This document shows positions 12,054-20,420 of a stretch of 64,000 nt of DNA, in pieces. Position 1 is the stretch's first letter, and each line of letters begins with the position of its first letter. The DNA comes from an uncultured Collinsella sp. (GTDB taxonomy: Bacteria > Actinomycetota > Coriobacteriia > Coriobacteriales > Coriobacteriaceae), in the NCBI GenBank assembly GCA_958451615.1, contig CAUDQR010000005.1:1-64000 (forward strand), given 5' to 3'. The position numbers were made by a program, and so were the translations under genes. The notes under the pieces were generated by a model. The model made no database searches. It was not told the origin of the DNA and worked only from the letters and a program-made list of their open reading frames with translations.

Positions 12054-12186
12054 TCTTATTGTTGAGAGTTTAGGTTCTTAAATGCGCAGGTAGATGCGCT
12101 GAATGAGTTCTCGGCAAATCTATTGAGATCTATGTAGAGATGGCTGAGGTTTGCGTCCGGGGGTGCCTGGGGGCCGTCTTGCGGCA

Positions 12187-12350
12187 AGCTCATCCCGGTT
12201 TGAGCGTGGATTCCGGGTCGCAGTTTCCGCAACCAGAGCCTTCGGGAAAATACATCCCAATCTGAGCGAAAATTCCGGGATGCAGTTTCCGCCGGGCGGT
12301 CCATCCGGAAACTGCGCCCCAGTTTTCGGCCAAATAACGGGACGCCCTTT
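12187..12350. repeat. Array of TTCCGGGWYGCRGTTTCCG repeat units
   Basis: In the 658-base gap between dnaK and the ferredoxin gene, two tandem units 62 bp apart carry TTCCGGGTCGCAGTTTCCGC (12211) and TTCCGGGATGCAGTTTCCGC (12273), followed by an inverted unit (CGGAAACTGCGCCCC, 12306). Each forward unit starts with CATCCC and TGAGCG. The same family recurs at 28940-29113. The rest of the gap holds the two promoters and nothing else I can identify. Confidence 0.75.
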
Positions 12351-12488
12351 CCGCAGGCGCGCTCAATAGCTCAATATTTCAAGTCACCTTTAGCTAACAT
12401 TTTCGCAGCTCAACGGCCCCACCTGCGCGTTTTTTAGTAAACCTTGGCATACTCGGCGAACGGTATGAAGATGCCGGCCAGAGGGTAT

Positions 12489-12516
12489 TGCAAACGGTCG
12501 CTCCCGTGGTATGTTT
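12489..12516 (+). promoter_or_regulatory. Candidate ferredoxin promoter
   Basis: TTGCAA (12489-12494), a 16-bp spacer and TATGTT (12511-12516) lie 60 bases before the ferredoxin ATG. Confidence 0.45.
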
Positions 12517-12576
12517 TTGCCCGAATCAAACCGGCGCGCATCGCCTGTAGCGTCGGTCAACAGAGAGGAAACTACC

Positions 12577-12762
12577 ATGGCTCATCCCGTAATTGATGCC
12601 GACGAGTGCATCGCTTGTGGCGTTTGCGTCGACTCCTGCCCCGCTGGCGTTCTGGAGCTCCAGGACGTCGCTACCGTCGCCGACGAGGACTCCTGCGTCG
12701 CCTGTGGCGCTTGCCAGGACGCTTGCCCCGCTGGCGCGATCACCGAGATCGTCGAGGAGTAA
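12577..12762 (+). CDS. 2[4Fe-4S] ferredoxin
   Basis: A 61-residue clostridial-type ferredoxin. Two cluster motifs are visible, CIACGVCVDSCP and CVACGACQDACP, with no insertion. It would carry low-potential electrons in anaerobic metabolism, for example to pyruvate-ferredoxin oxidoreductase or hydrogenase; the partner is not shown here. The ATG at 12577 is preceded by AGAGGAAACTACC; an in-frame ATG further upstream lacks a ribosome site. It is monocistronic, with its own promoter and terminator. Confidence 0.95.
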   Translation: MAHPVIDADECIACGVCVDSCPAGVLELQDVATVADEDSCVACGACQDACPAGAITEIVEE

Positions 12763-12796
12763 CAACTCCCCACTTGCACACTCAAAAGTACACCGT

Positions 12797-12846
12797 GCAC
12801 AAAAAAGGAGGCTTCCGCATCGCCGCGGAGGCCTCCTTTTTTGTGC
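12797..12846 (+). terminator. Bidirectional terminator after ferredoxin
   Basis: A 22-bp near-perfect stem (GCACAAAAAAGGAGGC with GCCTCCTTTTTTGTGC and further GC pairs) has T-runs on both strands. Confidence 0.85.
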
Positions 12847-12891
12847 GGATAACCAATTAGGCACCGTCGCAGGTTGAGCTCACGTCAGCGA

Positions 12892-12989
12892 AAACGTCCC
12901 TAAGCGAGCAAGGTGACGTGAAAGAGGAGGGAAGCGTACTTTGGTACGCGACCGACGATTGAACGTCAGATTGCCGCTTAGGGACGTTT
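12892..12989. ncRNA. Candidate structured RNA element, copy A
   Basis: Outer arms AAACGTCCCTAAGCG (12892-12906) and CGCTTAGGGACGTTT (12975-12989) pair perfectly over 15 bp. Inside come GCAA/TTGC, a GG/GA internal loop, TGACGT/ACGTCA, then GAAA facing TTGA, then an apical GCGTAC-tttg-GTACGC hairpin. Copies at 29246 and 37460 keep the unpaired motifs but have different, still complementary, arms. It lies between convergent genes (ferredoxin and niaR). Strand and function are unknown. Confidence 0.5.
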
Positions 12990-12999
12990 GCAGCATCGG

Positions 13000-13545
13000 C
13001 TACGACAGATCGTCCTCGTAGGGCATCAGGTCTGCCAAATAGCCTTTCTCCTTGAGCATGGCCTCGATCTCGTCGAGGGTCTGTTCGTCCTCCGCCGCAA
13101 TGCGATGGAAGTGGTAGCCGCTCGTCACCGTTAGTAGTGGAAAGCTCTTGCCGCTCTCGATATCGTGCAGGTAGCGCTCAACATCGCGACGATTGCGAAT
13201 GTCCAAGTCGGCCGTGATCTTACCGTACACGCGGTGATTGACGATCACGTTGAGCACGGCGCCACCGGCGTCGACGATACTCGTGAGCTCATCGCCTGCC
13301 TGCTCCACGCTGTGGCGAACCTTGACCAAGCGCGTGGGCACGGCGGGGCTGCTGGGGGCCTCCTGTAGTACATAGCCGCGATTGGTGGCGACGATATCGT
13401 GCCCGTCAGCGCGCAGCAGGGCGATGTCCTGCACCACGACCTGACGGCTCACGCCCACCTCGCGGGCAAGCGCACTGCCCGAGACAGGATCTTTGGCCCC
13501 CTCGAGCACGGCCATGATGGCACGGCGACGCTCGCGGGCGTCCAT
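13000..13545 (-). CDS. niaR: NAD-biosynthesis repressor NiaR (3H-domain)
   Basis: A 181-residue transcriptional repressor. The N-terminal HTH_11 domain (about 7-60) contains VSGSALAREVGVSRQVVVQDIALL. The C-terminal 3H domain has the metal-binding histidines in RHSVEQ, NHRVYG and YHFHRI. Family members sense nicotinate and repress NAD synthesis and niacin uptake genes. It overlaps the nadC stop by one base (TAATG) in the operon nadA-nadB-nadC-niaR, so it is probably autoregulated through the palindrome at 16909-16952. Confidence 0.88.
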   Translation of the reverse strand: MDARERRRAIMAVLEGAKDPVSGSALAREVGVSRQVVVQDIALLRADGHDIVATNRGYVLQEAPSSPAVPTRLVKVRHSVEQAGDELTSIVDAGGAVLNVIVNHRVYGKITADLDIRNRRDVERYLHDIESGKSFPLLTVTSGYHFHRIAAEDEQTLDEIEAMLKEKGYLADLMPYEDDLS

Positions 13546-14405
13546 TATTTACCGTCCAGCAGACGCAGGTGCTTGAGCGAGAGGTCGAGAATCGGCGCAG
13601 AGTGCGTCAACGCCCCCGAACTGATAAAGTCAACACCCAGGTCGGCCAGGGCACGAATGTTGTCGGCGTCTACGTTGCCCGAGCACTCGGTCTTAGCACG
13701 ACCGGCGATAAGCTCAATCGCTGCAGCCATGTCGTCGTGGGTCATGTTGTCGAGCATGATGATATCGGCACCGGCCTCCACGGCCTCGCGTACCATGTCC
13801 AGGTTCTCGCACTCAATCTCGACCGTCGTGGTAAACGATGCGTGGGCGCGTGCCATCTCAATCGCACGCGTCACACCACCGGCGGCGTCAATATGGTTGT
13901 CCTTGAGCATGACGGCCGTCGACAGGTTGTAGCGATGGTTGCTGCCACCGCCGATCTCGACTGCTGCCTTCTCGAAGACGCGCATGCCCGGCGTGGTCTT
14001 GCGCGTGTCGACAAGCACGGTCTTGGTGCCCTCGAGCGCGGCCGCCATCCGATGCGTGTAAGTAGCGATGCCGCTCATGCGCTGCAGGTAGTTGAGCGCC
14101 ACGCGCTCGCCCGAAAGCAATACGCGCGCATCGCCGCGCACCTGGCCCACGTGGTCACCGGCGTGCACCTCGTCGCCGTCCGCGACATCGAACAACACGG
14201 AGCTCTGCGGATCCAGCAGCTCAAAAGTGCGAGCGAACACATCCAAGCCGGCGATGATGCCATCGGCCTTGGCGATGAGCTCAACGGTAGCGGGGCGCGC
14301 CGTAGGGCACACGCTCGCCGTACTCACGTCCTCAAACGTGATGTCCTCGCGCAGAGCCTGCAAAATCAGATCATCGACGACGAGCTTCATGGTAATGGGA
14401 TTCAT
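13545..14405 (-). CDS. nadC: Nicotinate-nucleotide pyrophosphorylase (carboxylating)
   Basis: Converts quinolinate and PRPP to nicotinate mononucleotide and CO2. The 286 residues are the normal length. Visible motifs are LVDTRKTTPGMR, GGGSNHRYNLS and VEIECENLD with IIMLDNM, the alpha/beta-barrel active-site strands. GGAGGAG lies 6 nt before the ATG, inside the end of nadB. It is third in the NAD operon. Confidence 0.96.
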   Translation of the reverse strand: MNPITMKLVVDDLILQALREDITFEDVSTASVCPTARPATVELIAKADGIIAGLDVFARTFELLDPQSSVLFDVADGDEVHAGDHVGQVRGDARVLLSGERVALNYLQRMSGIATYTHRMAAALEGTKTVLVDTRKTTPGMRVFEKAAVEIGGGSNHRYNLSTAVMLKDNHIDAAGGVTRAIEMARAHASFTTTVEIECENLDMVREAVEAGADIIMLDNMTHDDMAAAIELIAGRAKTECSGNVDADNIRALADLGVDFISSGALTHSAPILDLSLKHLRLLDGK

Positions 14406-14408
14406 GGT

Positions 14409-15785
14409 CTACTCCTCCACGGCCTGCGTGCCGGCCGCACGGGCCAAATCATCGATTGCAAGGGTCTCGGCGCCCAGGGCGCGATGACGCCCGTCAAGCG
14501 CGGGCTCGCCCGCCTGCTCCACGGCGAGCGACTCGCCGGTGCGCATGCACCAGGCGGCACGGCGGCCCCAAACCAGGGACTCGAGCAGGCTGTTGGAAGC
14601 CAAGCGATTCTTGCCGTGAACGCCGTTGCAGGCCGTCTCGCCCGCGGCGTAGAGCTCGGGCATCGAGGTGCGGCCGTCCTTATCGACCCATACGCCACCC
14701 ATAAAGTAGTGCTGCGTGGGCGTAACGGGGATGGGCTCGTCCAAGATGTCGCGGCCGTCCTCCAGGCAGCGCGCGCGAATGTTGGCAAAGTGCCCGGTCA
14801 CCACATCGCGCTCGACGGGGGCAAAACTCAGCCACTCGTGCTCGGTACCGTCCTGCTTCATCTGCTCGCGAATAGCGGCAGCGACCACATCGCGCGGCTG
14901 AAGCTCGTCGGTAAAGCGCTCGCCGGCGGCGTTGAGCAAAATCGCGCCCTCGCCGCGGCAGCTCTCGCTGATCAGGAAGGTGCGACCCGGCTGCGGCGAG
15001 AACAGCCCCGTGGGGTGAATCTGCACGTAGTCCAGGTGCTCCATCTTAATGCCATGCTCCTGAGCGATGTAGCATGCATCGCCCGTGAGCTGCGGGTAGT
15101 TAGTCGAATGGTCGTACACGCCGCCGATACCGCCTGTCGCCCACAGCGTGCGGCGGGCATGAATCTTAAACGGCTCGCCGGCATGCACGCCCTCGGCGGC
15201 ATTTGCCAGCTCGTCGGCGGGACGAACCGAGTTGTCCTCGTCCACGGAAACGGCGACGACACCGACACACACCGTGACGCCGTCACGCTCGCCCGTCAGG
15301 ATGTCGGTCATGGCCACGTGCTCCAAAATCTGCACGTTATCCAGCTTGCGAACGGCCTGGAGCAGCTTGGTCGTGATCTCCTTGCCCGTAATGTCGGCAT
15401 GGAAGGCAATACGCGGACGGCTGTGCGCGCCCTCGCGGGTAAAGTTGAGGCTGCCGTCGGCCTTGCGCTCAAAATCCACGCCCATCGCTAGCAGGTCGTT
15501 GATGACCGAACGGCTCGAACGGATCATGATGTCGACGCTCTCGCGGCGATTCTCGTAGTGGCCGGCGTGCATGGTGTCCTCAAAGAAGGCATCGTAGTCC
15601 GAGCCCTCGGGCAGTACGCAGATACCGCCCTGCGCGAGCATCGAATCGCACTCGTCGACAGCGCCCTTGGAGAGCATGATCACGCGCGTGCTCGTCGGCA
15701 GATTGAGGGCCGCGTACAGGCCCGCCACGCCACAGCCGGCAATGACGACGTCGCACTCCATGTCGGGGTATTGTTTGGTTTCCAC
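14409..15785 (-). CDS. nadB: L-aspartate oxidase
   Basis: FAD enzyme oxidising L-aspartate to iminoaspartate for quinolinate synthesis. The 458 residues are shorter than the E. coli protein (540), mainly because the C-terminal helical domain is truncated. The Rossmann dinucleotide fold is CDVVIAGCGVAGLYAAL; further motifs are RPRIAFHADITGKEI, GGIGGVYDHSTNY and FTDELQPRDVV. GTG at 15785 is chosen because GAGAGG lies 6 nt upstream; an ATG 15 codons earlier falls inside a palindrome. In this anaerobe the acceptor is probably not O2 (inference). Confidence 0.93.
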   Translation of the reverse strand: METKQYPDMECDVVIAGCGVAGLYAALNLPTSTRVIMLSKGAVDECDSMLAQGGICVLPEGSDYDAFFEDTMHAGHYENRRESVDIMIRSSRSVINDLLAMGVDFERKADGSLNFTREGAHSRPRIAFHADITGKEITTKLLQAVRKLDNVQILEHVAMTDILTGERDGVTVCVGVVAVSVDEDNSVRPADELANAAEGVHAGEPFKIHARRTLWATGGIGGVYDHSTNYPQLTGDACYIAQEHGIKMEHLDYVQIHPTGLFSPQPGRTFLISESCRGEGAILLNAAGERFTDELQPRDVVAAAIREQMKQDGTEHEWLSFAPVERDVVTGHFANIRARCLEDGRDILDEPIPVTPTQHYFMGGVWVDKDGRTSMPELYAAGETACNGVHGKNRLASNSLLESLVWGRRAAWCMRTGESLAVEQAGEPALDGRHRALGAETLAIDDLARAAGTQAVEE

Positions 15786-15803
15786 AGGAATCCTCTCCCT
15801 TGT

Positions 15804-15838
15804 AATGTGACATGCGGGACTGTCCCTCATGTCACATT
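15804..15838. repeat. Intercistronic palindrome between nadA and nadB
   Basis: AATGTGACATG...GGGAC faces TGTCCC...CATGTCACATT, an almost perfect hairpin in the 56-base nadA-nadB gap. It ends just before the nadB ribosome site. It resembles in style the other palindromes here that carry GGGAC/GTCCC. Confidence 0.75.
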
Positions 15839-15841
15839 GTT

Positions 15842-16867
15842 CTAGCGCGCTGCGTACTCGAGCATACGGTCGAGCGTGAGCTTGGCCTGGTCTGCCGCCT
15901 CGTCCGAGACGCCGATCTGCACCTCGCCCTCACCCGTCTCCAGGCAGCGCACGAGCTTTTCGAGCGTGATGAGATCCATGTTGACGCAGGTGGGCTGCAC
16001 CGCAGGGAAGTAGAACTTCTTGCCGGTACCCTGGCAGCGGCGCTCGAGCTCGTAGAGCACGCCGCGGACCGTCACGATAATGAACTCGCTCGCGTCCGAC
16101 TCCTCGGCGTACTTGATGATGCCGGCGGTGGAGCCGATGTAGTCGGCCTCAGCCAGGACGTCGGCCTTGCACTCAGGATGCGCCAGCACGAGCGCGTCGG
16201 GGTGGGCCTCCGTCGTGTCGACAATCTGCTCGACGGTGATGATGTGATGGCGCGGGCAGTAACCGTTGTTGAGGATGACGTGCTTTTGCGGCACCTGCTC
16301 GGCTACGAAGCGGCCCAGGTTCTGGTCGGGAATGAACAAGATGTGCTGCTGCGGCAGCTCGGAGACGATCTTGACGGCGTTTGAGCTGGTAACGCACACG
16401 TCACTCCAGCTCTTGATCTCGACCGTGGAGTTGACGTAGCAGACCACGGCCAGGTCGTCGCCGTACTCGGCGCGCGCCGCGTCGACCGTCTCGCGCTTGA
16501 CCATATGAGCCATGGGGCAGTCCGCGCCCGGCTCGGGCAGCAGCACGGTCTTGGTGGGGTTGAGCAGCTTGGCGCTCTCGCCCATAAACTCCACGCCGCA
16601 CAGCACGATGGTCTGCTGCGGCAGGCTCTTGGCGAGCTTAGCCAGGTAGAAGCTGTCGCCGACGTAATCGGCCACAGCCTGGACCTCGGGCGCCACGTAA
16701 TAGTGCGCCAGGATCACCGCGTCACGTTGGGTTTTTAGTTGCTGAATGGCCTCGACGAGCTCTGCGGGCACCAGTGCCGCGCGCTCCGTTGCCGTCGTTG
16801 CCGATGCTAGGCCGGCCGCGATATCGCGTGCAAGCTCCGACGCATCCATGTTCGCGCTCTGTGCCAT
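15842..16867 (-). CDS. nadA: Quinolinate synthase
   Basis: 4Fe-4S enzyme condensing iminoaspartate with dihydroxyacetone phosphate to quinolinate. The 341 residues are normal. The three cluster cysteines are visible in VLCGVEFMGE, LAHPECKAD and AVQPTCVNMD; AHYYVAPEVQ and NNGYCPRH are also family-typical. The ATG at 16867 follows AGAGG by 7 nt. It is first in the operon. Confidence 0.96.
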   Translation of the reverse strand: MAQSANMDASELARDIAAGLASATTATERAALVPAELVEAIQQLKTQRDAVILAHYYVAPEVQAVADYVGDSFYLAKLAKSLPQQTIVLCGVEFMGESAKLLNPTKTVLLPEPGADCPMAHMVKRETVDAARAEYGDDLAVVCYVNSTVEIKSWSDVCVTSSNAVKIVSELPQQHILFIPDQNLGRFVAEQVPQKHVILNNGYCPRHHIITVEQIVDTTEAHPDALVLAHPECKADVLAEADYIGSTAGIIKYAEESDASEFIIVTVRGVLYELERRCQGTGKKFYFPAVQPTCVNMDLITLEKLVRCLETGEGEVQIGVSDEAADQAKLTLDRMLEYAAR

Positions 16868-16902
16868 CAAGGCCCCTCTCTTTTGGCGAATCTTGGGGCT
16901 TT

Positions 16903-16952
16903 AGTATGACACCTGGCTTTACAGCTGACAAGACAGCTGTAAACCTAGGTGT
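16903..16952 (-). promoter_or_regulatory. nadA promoter with candidate NiaR operator
   Basis: Minus-strand -35 TTGTCA (16926-16931) and -10 CATACT (16903-16908) are 17 bp apart. A nested inverted repeat spans 16909-16952: TTTACAGCTG, 6 bp, CAGCTGTAAA, flanked by ACACCT and AGGTGT. It covers the -35 and spacer, as a repressor site would. Assignment to NiaR rests on the niaR gene in the same operon. Confidence 0.65.
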
Positions 16953-16971
16953 AAAGTTGAAATAAAGATTC

Positions 16972-17040
16972 AATCATGCGGCAGGTCCATTTTCGAACTG
17001 GCAAGCTGAGGATAGCCGAAAATGGACCCGCCCCATGATT
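16972..17040. repeat. Palindromic element upstream of nadA
   Basis: 24-bp imperfect arms (AATCATGCGG...GGTCCATTTTCG and complement) enclose 21 bases. It lies between the nadA promoter and the 209-bp element. Confidence 0.65.
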
Positions 17041-17073
17041 CGGGCAGCCCGTTTTGTCCTGGACCAAGGGGCA

Positions 17074-17282
17074 GTGGTCAAAAAGGGCCAAATATGAGTA
17101 CTGTCACCAAATTAGTAGCATCGATTTTCCGGTCCAGAGCAGCAAAATCGCCTTGTTTGGAGCCCGATCGCGACTCTGAAGAACGAAAATCGATGCACTT
17201 TTGGCCTCTGGCACCGATTTTTGAGGCCATTTGGCTGCCACCAAACTGGTAACAGTACTCATATTTGGCCCTTTTTGACCAC
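17074..17282. repeat. 209-bp MITE-like element with 31-bp perfect terminal inverted repeats
   Basis: The ends at 17074-17104 and 17252-17282 are perfect inverted copies (start GTGGTCAAAAAGGGCC, end ATGAGTACTGT). Inside, GCATCGATTTTC and GAAAATCGATGC form a second inverted pair. No coding capacity. A further hairpin (GCGGGCCCG...CGGGCCCGC) follows at 17306-17335. This accounts for most of the gap between nadA and the IS region. Confidence 0.75.
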
Positions 17283-17427
17283 CGGGTTTCCGGCAGGCCC
17301 CAAAAGCGGGCCCGAATCGCTCGATCCGGGCCCGCTGGGGGTAGCGAGCACAATCGAGGTGTAAGAAGCAAGAGAGGGCCATCGCCTAGAATCGTCAGCG
17401 CCTAGATATTCAACGAGAGGAAAGACA

Positions 17428-17823
17428 ATGGTCCGCAGCGACATGCTACCCCAGCCGGACCGGGGGCTCGGCCTCGACCGGCCCCAGACCGAGGCATTTC
17501 ACCGACGAGTTCAAGAGGAAGATAGTCGATCTCCACAACGCCGGAAAACCCAGGCGCGAGGCCATGGACGAGTGCGACCTCGACAAGAGCACCGTGGAGA
17601 GGCGGGTCAAGTCGATAAACGAGACCGGCTCGCCGCGCGCCGCCGACAACCGCACGCCCGAGTAGAACCGGATCCTGGAGCCCGAGCGCGAGAACCGCAG
17701 GCTCCGGATGGAGGTCAACGTCTTAAGACGAGCGGCGCCAGCATACGCTCGGAAGTCAGGGCCATGGCGGCCAACGGGGGGGCCGCTGCCCCATATCGGC
17801 GCAGCGCTGGCATCGAGGCCTTC
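17428..17823 (+). pseudogene. Decayed IS3-family transposase OrfA remnant
   Basis: From about 17498 the frame reads FTDEFKRKIVDLHNAGKPRR...STVERRV, an IS3-type OrfA helix-turn-helix, then a TAG in ADNRTPE*NRILE, then a leucine-zipper-like stretch (ERENRRLRMEVNVLRR). The ATG at 17428 with its good ribosome site is in another frame, so a frameshift and a nonsense codon have killed it. The start of OrfB (SEVRAMAANGG) is in another frame and is cut by the IS beginning at 17824. No other half is seen beyond that IS, so flanking DNA was deleted. Confidence 0.7.
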
Positions 17824-17862
17824 TGACCTGTGTCAAGATTTCGGACACGCAAGCTCGAGGAA

Positions 17863-18792
17863 TCAAGCGGCCATAGGCATGGCCTCGGGCTTGGGCTCGG
17901 TTCTCTCGAAGAAGGCCGCCATGGCCTCGGCCGGCACCTTGTAGCCGATCGTCGAGCGGGGCCTTCGGCGGTTGTAGTACGCCTCGATGAACTCGACCAC
18001 CGCGTGCTTGGCGGAATCCCTGGTCGGGAAGCTGCGCCTGTAGTACATCTCGTTCTTCAGCGTGGCGAGGAACGACTCGGCCACCGCGTTGTCGTGGCAG
18101 TTGCCGGTGCGGCTGCAGGACAGCCGCACGTCGTTGTCGCGCGCCCATTCGGCCAGAAGCCTGCTGGTGTACTGGGCGCCGCGGTCGGCGTGGAATATCG
18201 CGTTGCCGGCCACGTAGCCGCGCGATTTGGCCGACGCCAGCGCCGAAACCACGATGTCGGCGGTCATGCGCTCGGAGAGCGACCAGCCCACCACCATGCG
18301 GGTGTTGAGGTCGATGACCGTCGACAGGTACAGCCATCCCTCGCCGGTGCGCAGGTAGGTGATGTCGCCCACGAGCTTGTAGGTTGGAACGGGACTGGTG
18401 AAGTCGCGGCTCACCAGGTCGGGCCGGGGCCTGGCCTTCGGGTCGGGGATGGTGGTGCGCTTCCTGGCGTTGGGCGTGCAGCCGCGTATTCCCAGCTCGT
18501 GCATCAGCTTGCGCACCCTGTACAGGGTCAATCCGGAGAACTCGCCGGGCAGGAAGCATTTCACGAACCGGAAGCCGAATCTGCGGTCCGACTCCAGCCA
18601 CACGCGCCGGACCGCCTCGCGCTCGGCCGACCAGTTTTCTCGCGGGCAGCCGTTGGAGAGCCACGAGTAGAAGCCCGATCGGCTCACGCCGAGCACGCGG
18701 GCCATCATTTTCACCGGGAATTCGGCCTTCTCCGCCAACATCATCCGGTAGCATGCGGCTACGCCTGGCTTTTGGCGAAGAAGGCCGCGGCT
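17863..18792 (-). CDS. IS3-family transposase OrfB (DDE integrase)
   Basis: Read after a -1 frameshift from orfA at AAAAAAG (18797-18791), continuing SRGLLRQKPGVAACYRM. About 309 residues. A HTH_21-like segment with SRSGFYSWL is followed by an rve integrase core: the catalytic triad is in VGDITYLRT (Asp), FHADRGAQYTS (Asp) and NAVAESFLATLKNE (Glu). The ending YNRRRPRSTIGYKVP is typical of the family. The frame is open and the triad intact, so the element may be active. Confidence 0.9.
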   Translation of the reverse strand, partial: SRGLLRQKPGVAACYRMMLAEKAEFPVKMMARVLGVSRSGFYSWLSNGCPRENWSAEREAVRRVWLESDRRFGFRFVKCFLPGEFSGLTLYRVRKLMHELGIRGCTPNARKRTTIPDPKARPRPDLVSRDFTSPVPTYKLVGDITYLRTGEGWLYLSTVIDLNTRMVVGWSLSERMTADIVVSALASAKSRGYVAGNAIFHADRGAQYTSRLLAEWARDNDVRLSCSRTGNCHDNAVAESFLATLKNEMYYRRSFPTRDSAKHAVVEFIEAYYNRRRPRSTIGYKVPAEAMAAFFERTEPKPEAMPMAA

Positions 18793-19043
18793 TTTTTCAA
18801 GAAGGCGTTCTCCATCTCGAGCTCGCGTATGCGCCTTTTCGCCTCGCGAAGCTCGCGGTCCTCGGCCTTGGGGTCGGGCCCGCCGGCAAGCTCGCGCCGG
18901 CGGTTCTGCACCCACTTGTTCACGGTCTTGGAATTCAGGCCCAGTTCTGCGCAGCATTCCGTTATCGGCCTGCCCGTCGAGATGATGTAGTCGGCGGTCT
19001 CGCGCCTGAACTCGTCGGTGTACTTGGCGGCTGGGTTGGACAT
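18759..19043 (-). CDS. IS3-family transposase OrfA
   Basis: 94 residues. An HTH_Tnp_1 domain (EFRRETADYIISTGRPITEC...SKTVNKWVQ) is followed by a leucine-zipper-like tail (REAKRRIRELEMENAFLKK). The slippery AAAAAAG at codons 83-84 yields the OrfAB fusion that is the transposase in this family. Confidence 0.9.
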   Translation of the reverse strand: MSNPAAKYTDEFRRETADYIISTGRPITECCAELGLNSKTVNKWVQNRRRELAGGPDPKAEDRELREAKRRIRELEMENAFLKKAAAFFAKSQA

Positions 19044-19138
19044 AGCATACCGTCCTCTCGGTCGTCGATGAATGCATTCTAAAGGATTGGGCCTCTAGCA
19101 TGCGTGTCCGAAAAGACGATACAGGTCAGACAACCCAA

Positions 19139-20233
19139 TCAGACGTCGTCTCGAGCGCGTCCTCTGCACGGTCGAGCGTGCTTCTGGCCCTTGGCACCCT
19201 GTTTGAACCACGTGCGCAGGTCCTCGAGCGTGCTGCCCGCTGCATACACCTTGATTTTTCGACCGCCCTTCGTAGTCACCGTGCAGCGGTCGCCGCTCTC
19301 GCTGTCCTCGTGCGCCGTGACCTTCTTGAGGTAATCGCGGCGGAACGCCACGACGCGGGCATTGCTGATCTCGATGAACCAATCGTCGTCGACAAGCGAA
19401 GTGCCCGTGGCACCTCGACTTGCCATCTCCTCGGCGAAGGAGAAACCGAGTTCGCGCTCCTGCCTGCCGATCTCGTAGATACCACGGGCGGGCATGCTGA
19501 GCATAAGCAGGGGCAGGAGTCCCCCTATGAACAGGAAGAGGAACGGAACGAGCAAGAGCAAGCGGGCTCCGGCATCGGTGAAAACAGCCATGAAGGCGAT
19601 CACGAGCGAGAAGACGAGCGCCATGCCGTTGAAAACAATCGTCAACGGCTTGACGGCAGACCAACACAGGCCCGCCTTGGTCATGGGACCGTCGACGGCG
19701 TCCGAGACCTCGATGCCCTCCTCCTCCAGACGGGCGAGGAGGTTGAGCGAGCACACCCCCTCGAGGCTTATCGAGCAGAACTTCCGGTCGCCCTCGAACA
19801 GGTCGATCCTCATCATCTGCGTGTGAAGCGTTGCACGGGTGATGTTGCCGAACGTCGTCTCCTTGCGGATGCCGAAGGCGTTACGCGAGAGAATTCGTTC
19901 ACCGTCCACGTCGATGCGCGGGATGCTCAGCAGGGCCCAGATGGCCATGCCCGCAAGTGCCATGGCGTGGCCGAACCACACAAGCTCATGGCCCCACTCG
20001 CCCAGCGAAACGCCCTGCCAGACGTAAACACCCAACATGAGCAGCTCGAACGCGACCGCGCAGCAGGCGATGATCGTGCGGATGGCAGCGGGCATGCGCA
20101 CCGTGAAGCGATCGAGGCTGTCCGTCGCCTCGCTGCGCTCGCGCGCGCCGCGGCGGGCGACCCATGCAGTGAGCGGACCGACGATGAAGACCACCATCGC
20201 CACGCGCAGGAACGATTCGAGCATGTCGCCCAT
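19139..20233 (-). CDS. Multi-pass membrane protein of unknown function
   Basis: About 364 residues from ATG 20233 (GGTGG 5 nt upstream; in-frame GTG/TTG just before). Predicted membrane segments are near residues 8-25, 52-75, 85-107, 195-220 and 225-250. Two soluble parts, about 110-165 and 275-345, each look like small beta-rich PH-like modules (IDVDGERILSRNAFGIRKETTFGNI; DDDWFIEISNARVVAFRRDYLKKV). The C-terminus lies 11 bases from the end of the IS, but the frame has a normal stop. Function not assigned. Confidence 0.7.
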   Translation of the reverse strand: MGDMLESFLRVAMVVFIVGPLTAWVARRGARERSEATDSLDRFTVRMPAAIRTIIACCAVAFELLMLGVYVWQGVSLGEWGHELVWFGHAMALAGMAIWALLSIPRIDVDGERILSRNAFGIRKETTFGNITRATLHTQMMRIDLFEGDRKFCSISLEGVCSLNLLARLEEEGIEVSDAVDGPMTKAGLCWSAVKPLTIVFNGMALVFSLVIAFMAVFTDAGARLLLLVPFLFLFIGGLLPLLMLSMPARGIYEIGRQERELGFSFAEEMASRGATGTSLVDDDWFIEISNARVVAFRRDYLKKVTAHEDSESGDRCTVTTKGGRKIKVYAAGSTLEDLRTWFKQGAKGQKHARPCRGRARDDV

Positions 20234-20420
20234 ATTAACCACCAACCCGGTAGAGAACGTGAATTGGAGAGACTATAGCAAAGCGAAGCGATCCGCACGG
20301 CATCGCCCGGGTGTTTTCGGCATACGGCGGAAACCGGCGGCAACGGGCGTTGAGAGCTCGTCCGACATAGGAGATTCAGCCGAAGCGATTCTTCTTGACT
20401 TGGTCTCAATGTGATACGAC

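Larger units (their letters stand above)
17824..19128 (-). mobile_element. IS3-family insertion sequence, intact
   Basis: About 1305 bp. The ends TGACCTG (17824) and CAGGTCA (19128) belong to imperfect inverted repeats of about 35 bp sharing TTTCGGACACGCA. It contains overlapping orfA and orfB joined by a frameshift site. No obvious 3-4 bp target duplication, consistent with a later deletion at one side. It sits in the older IS remnant. Confidence 0.85.

Noticed and set aside
17428..17826. 132-residue ORF with a good ribosome site as a real small gene
   Set aside because: Another frame of the same DNA reads as an IS3 OrfA with a stop, so this ORF is an out-of-frame product of a decayed transposase.
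18759..19101. A full 412-residue OrfB start at 19101
   Set aside because: The stretch upstream of 18792 in that frame overlaps orfA and has no transposase similarity; the AAAAAAG frameshift explains the fusion.
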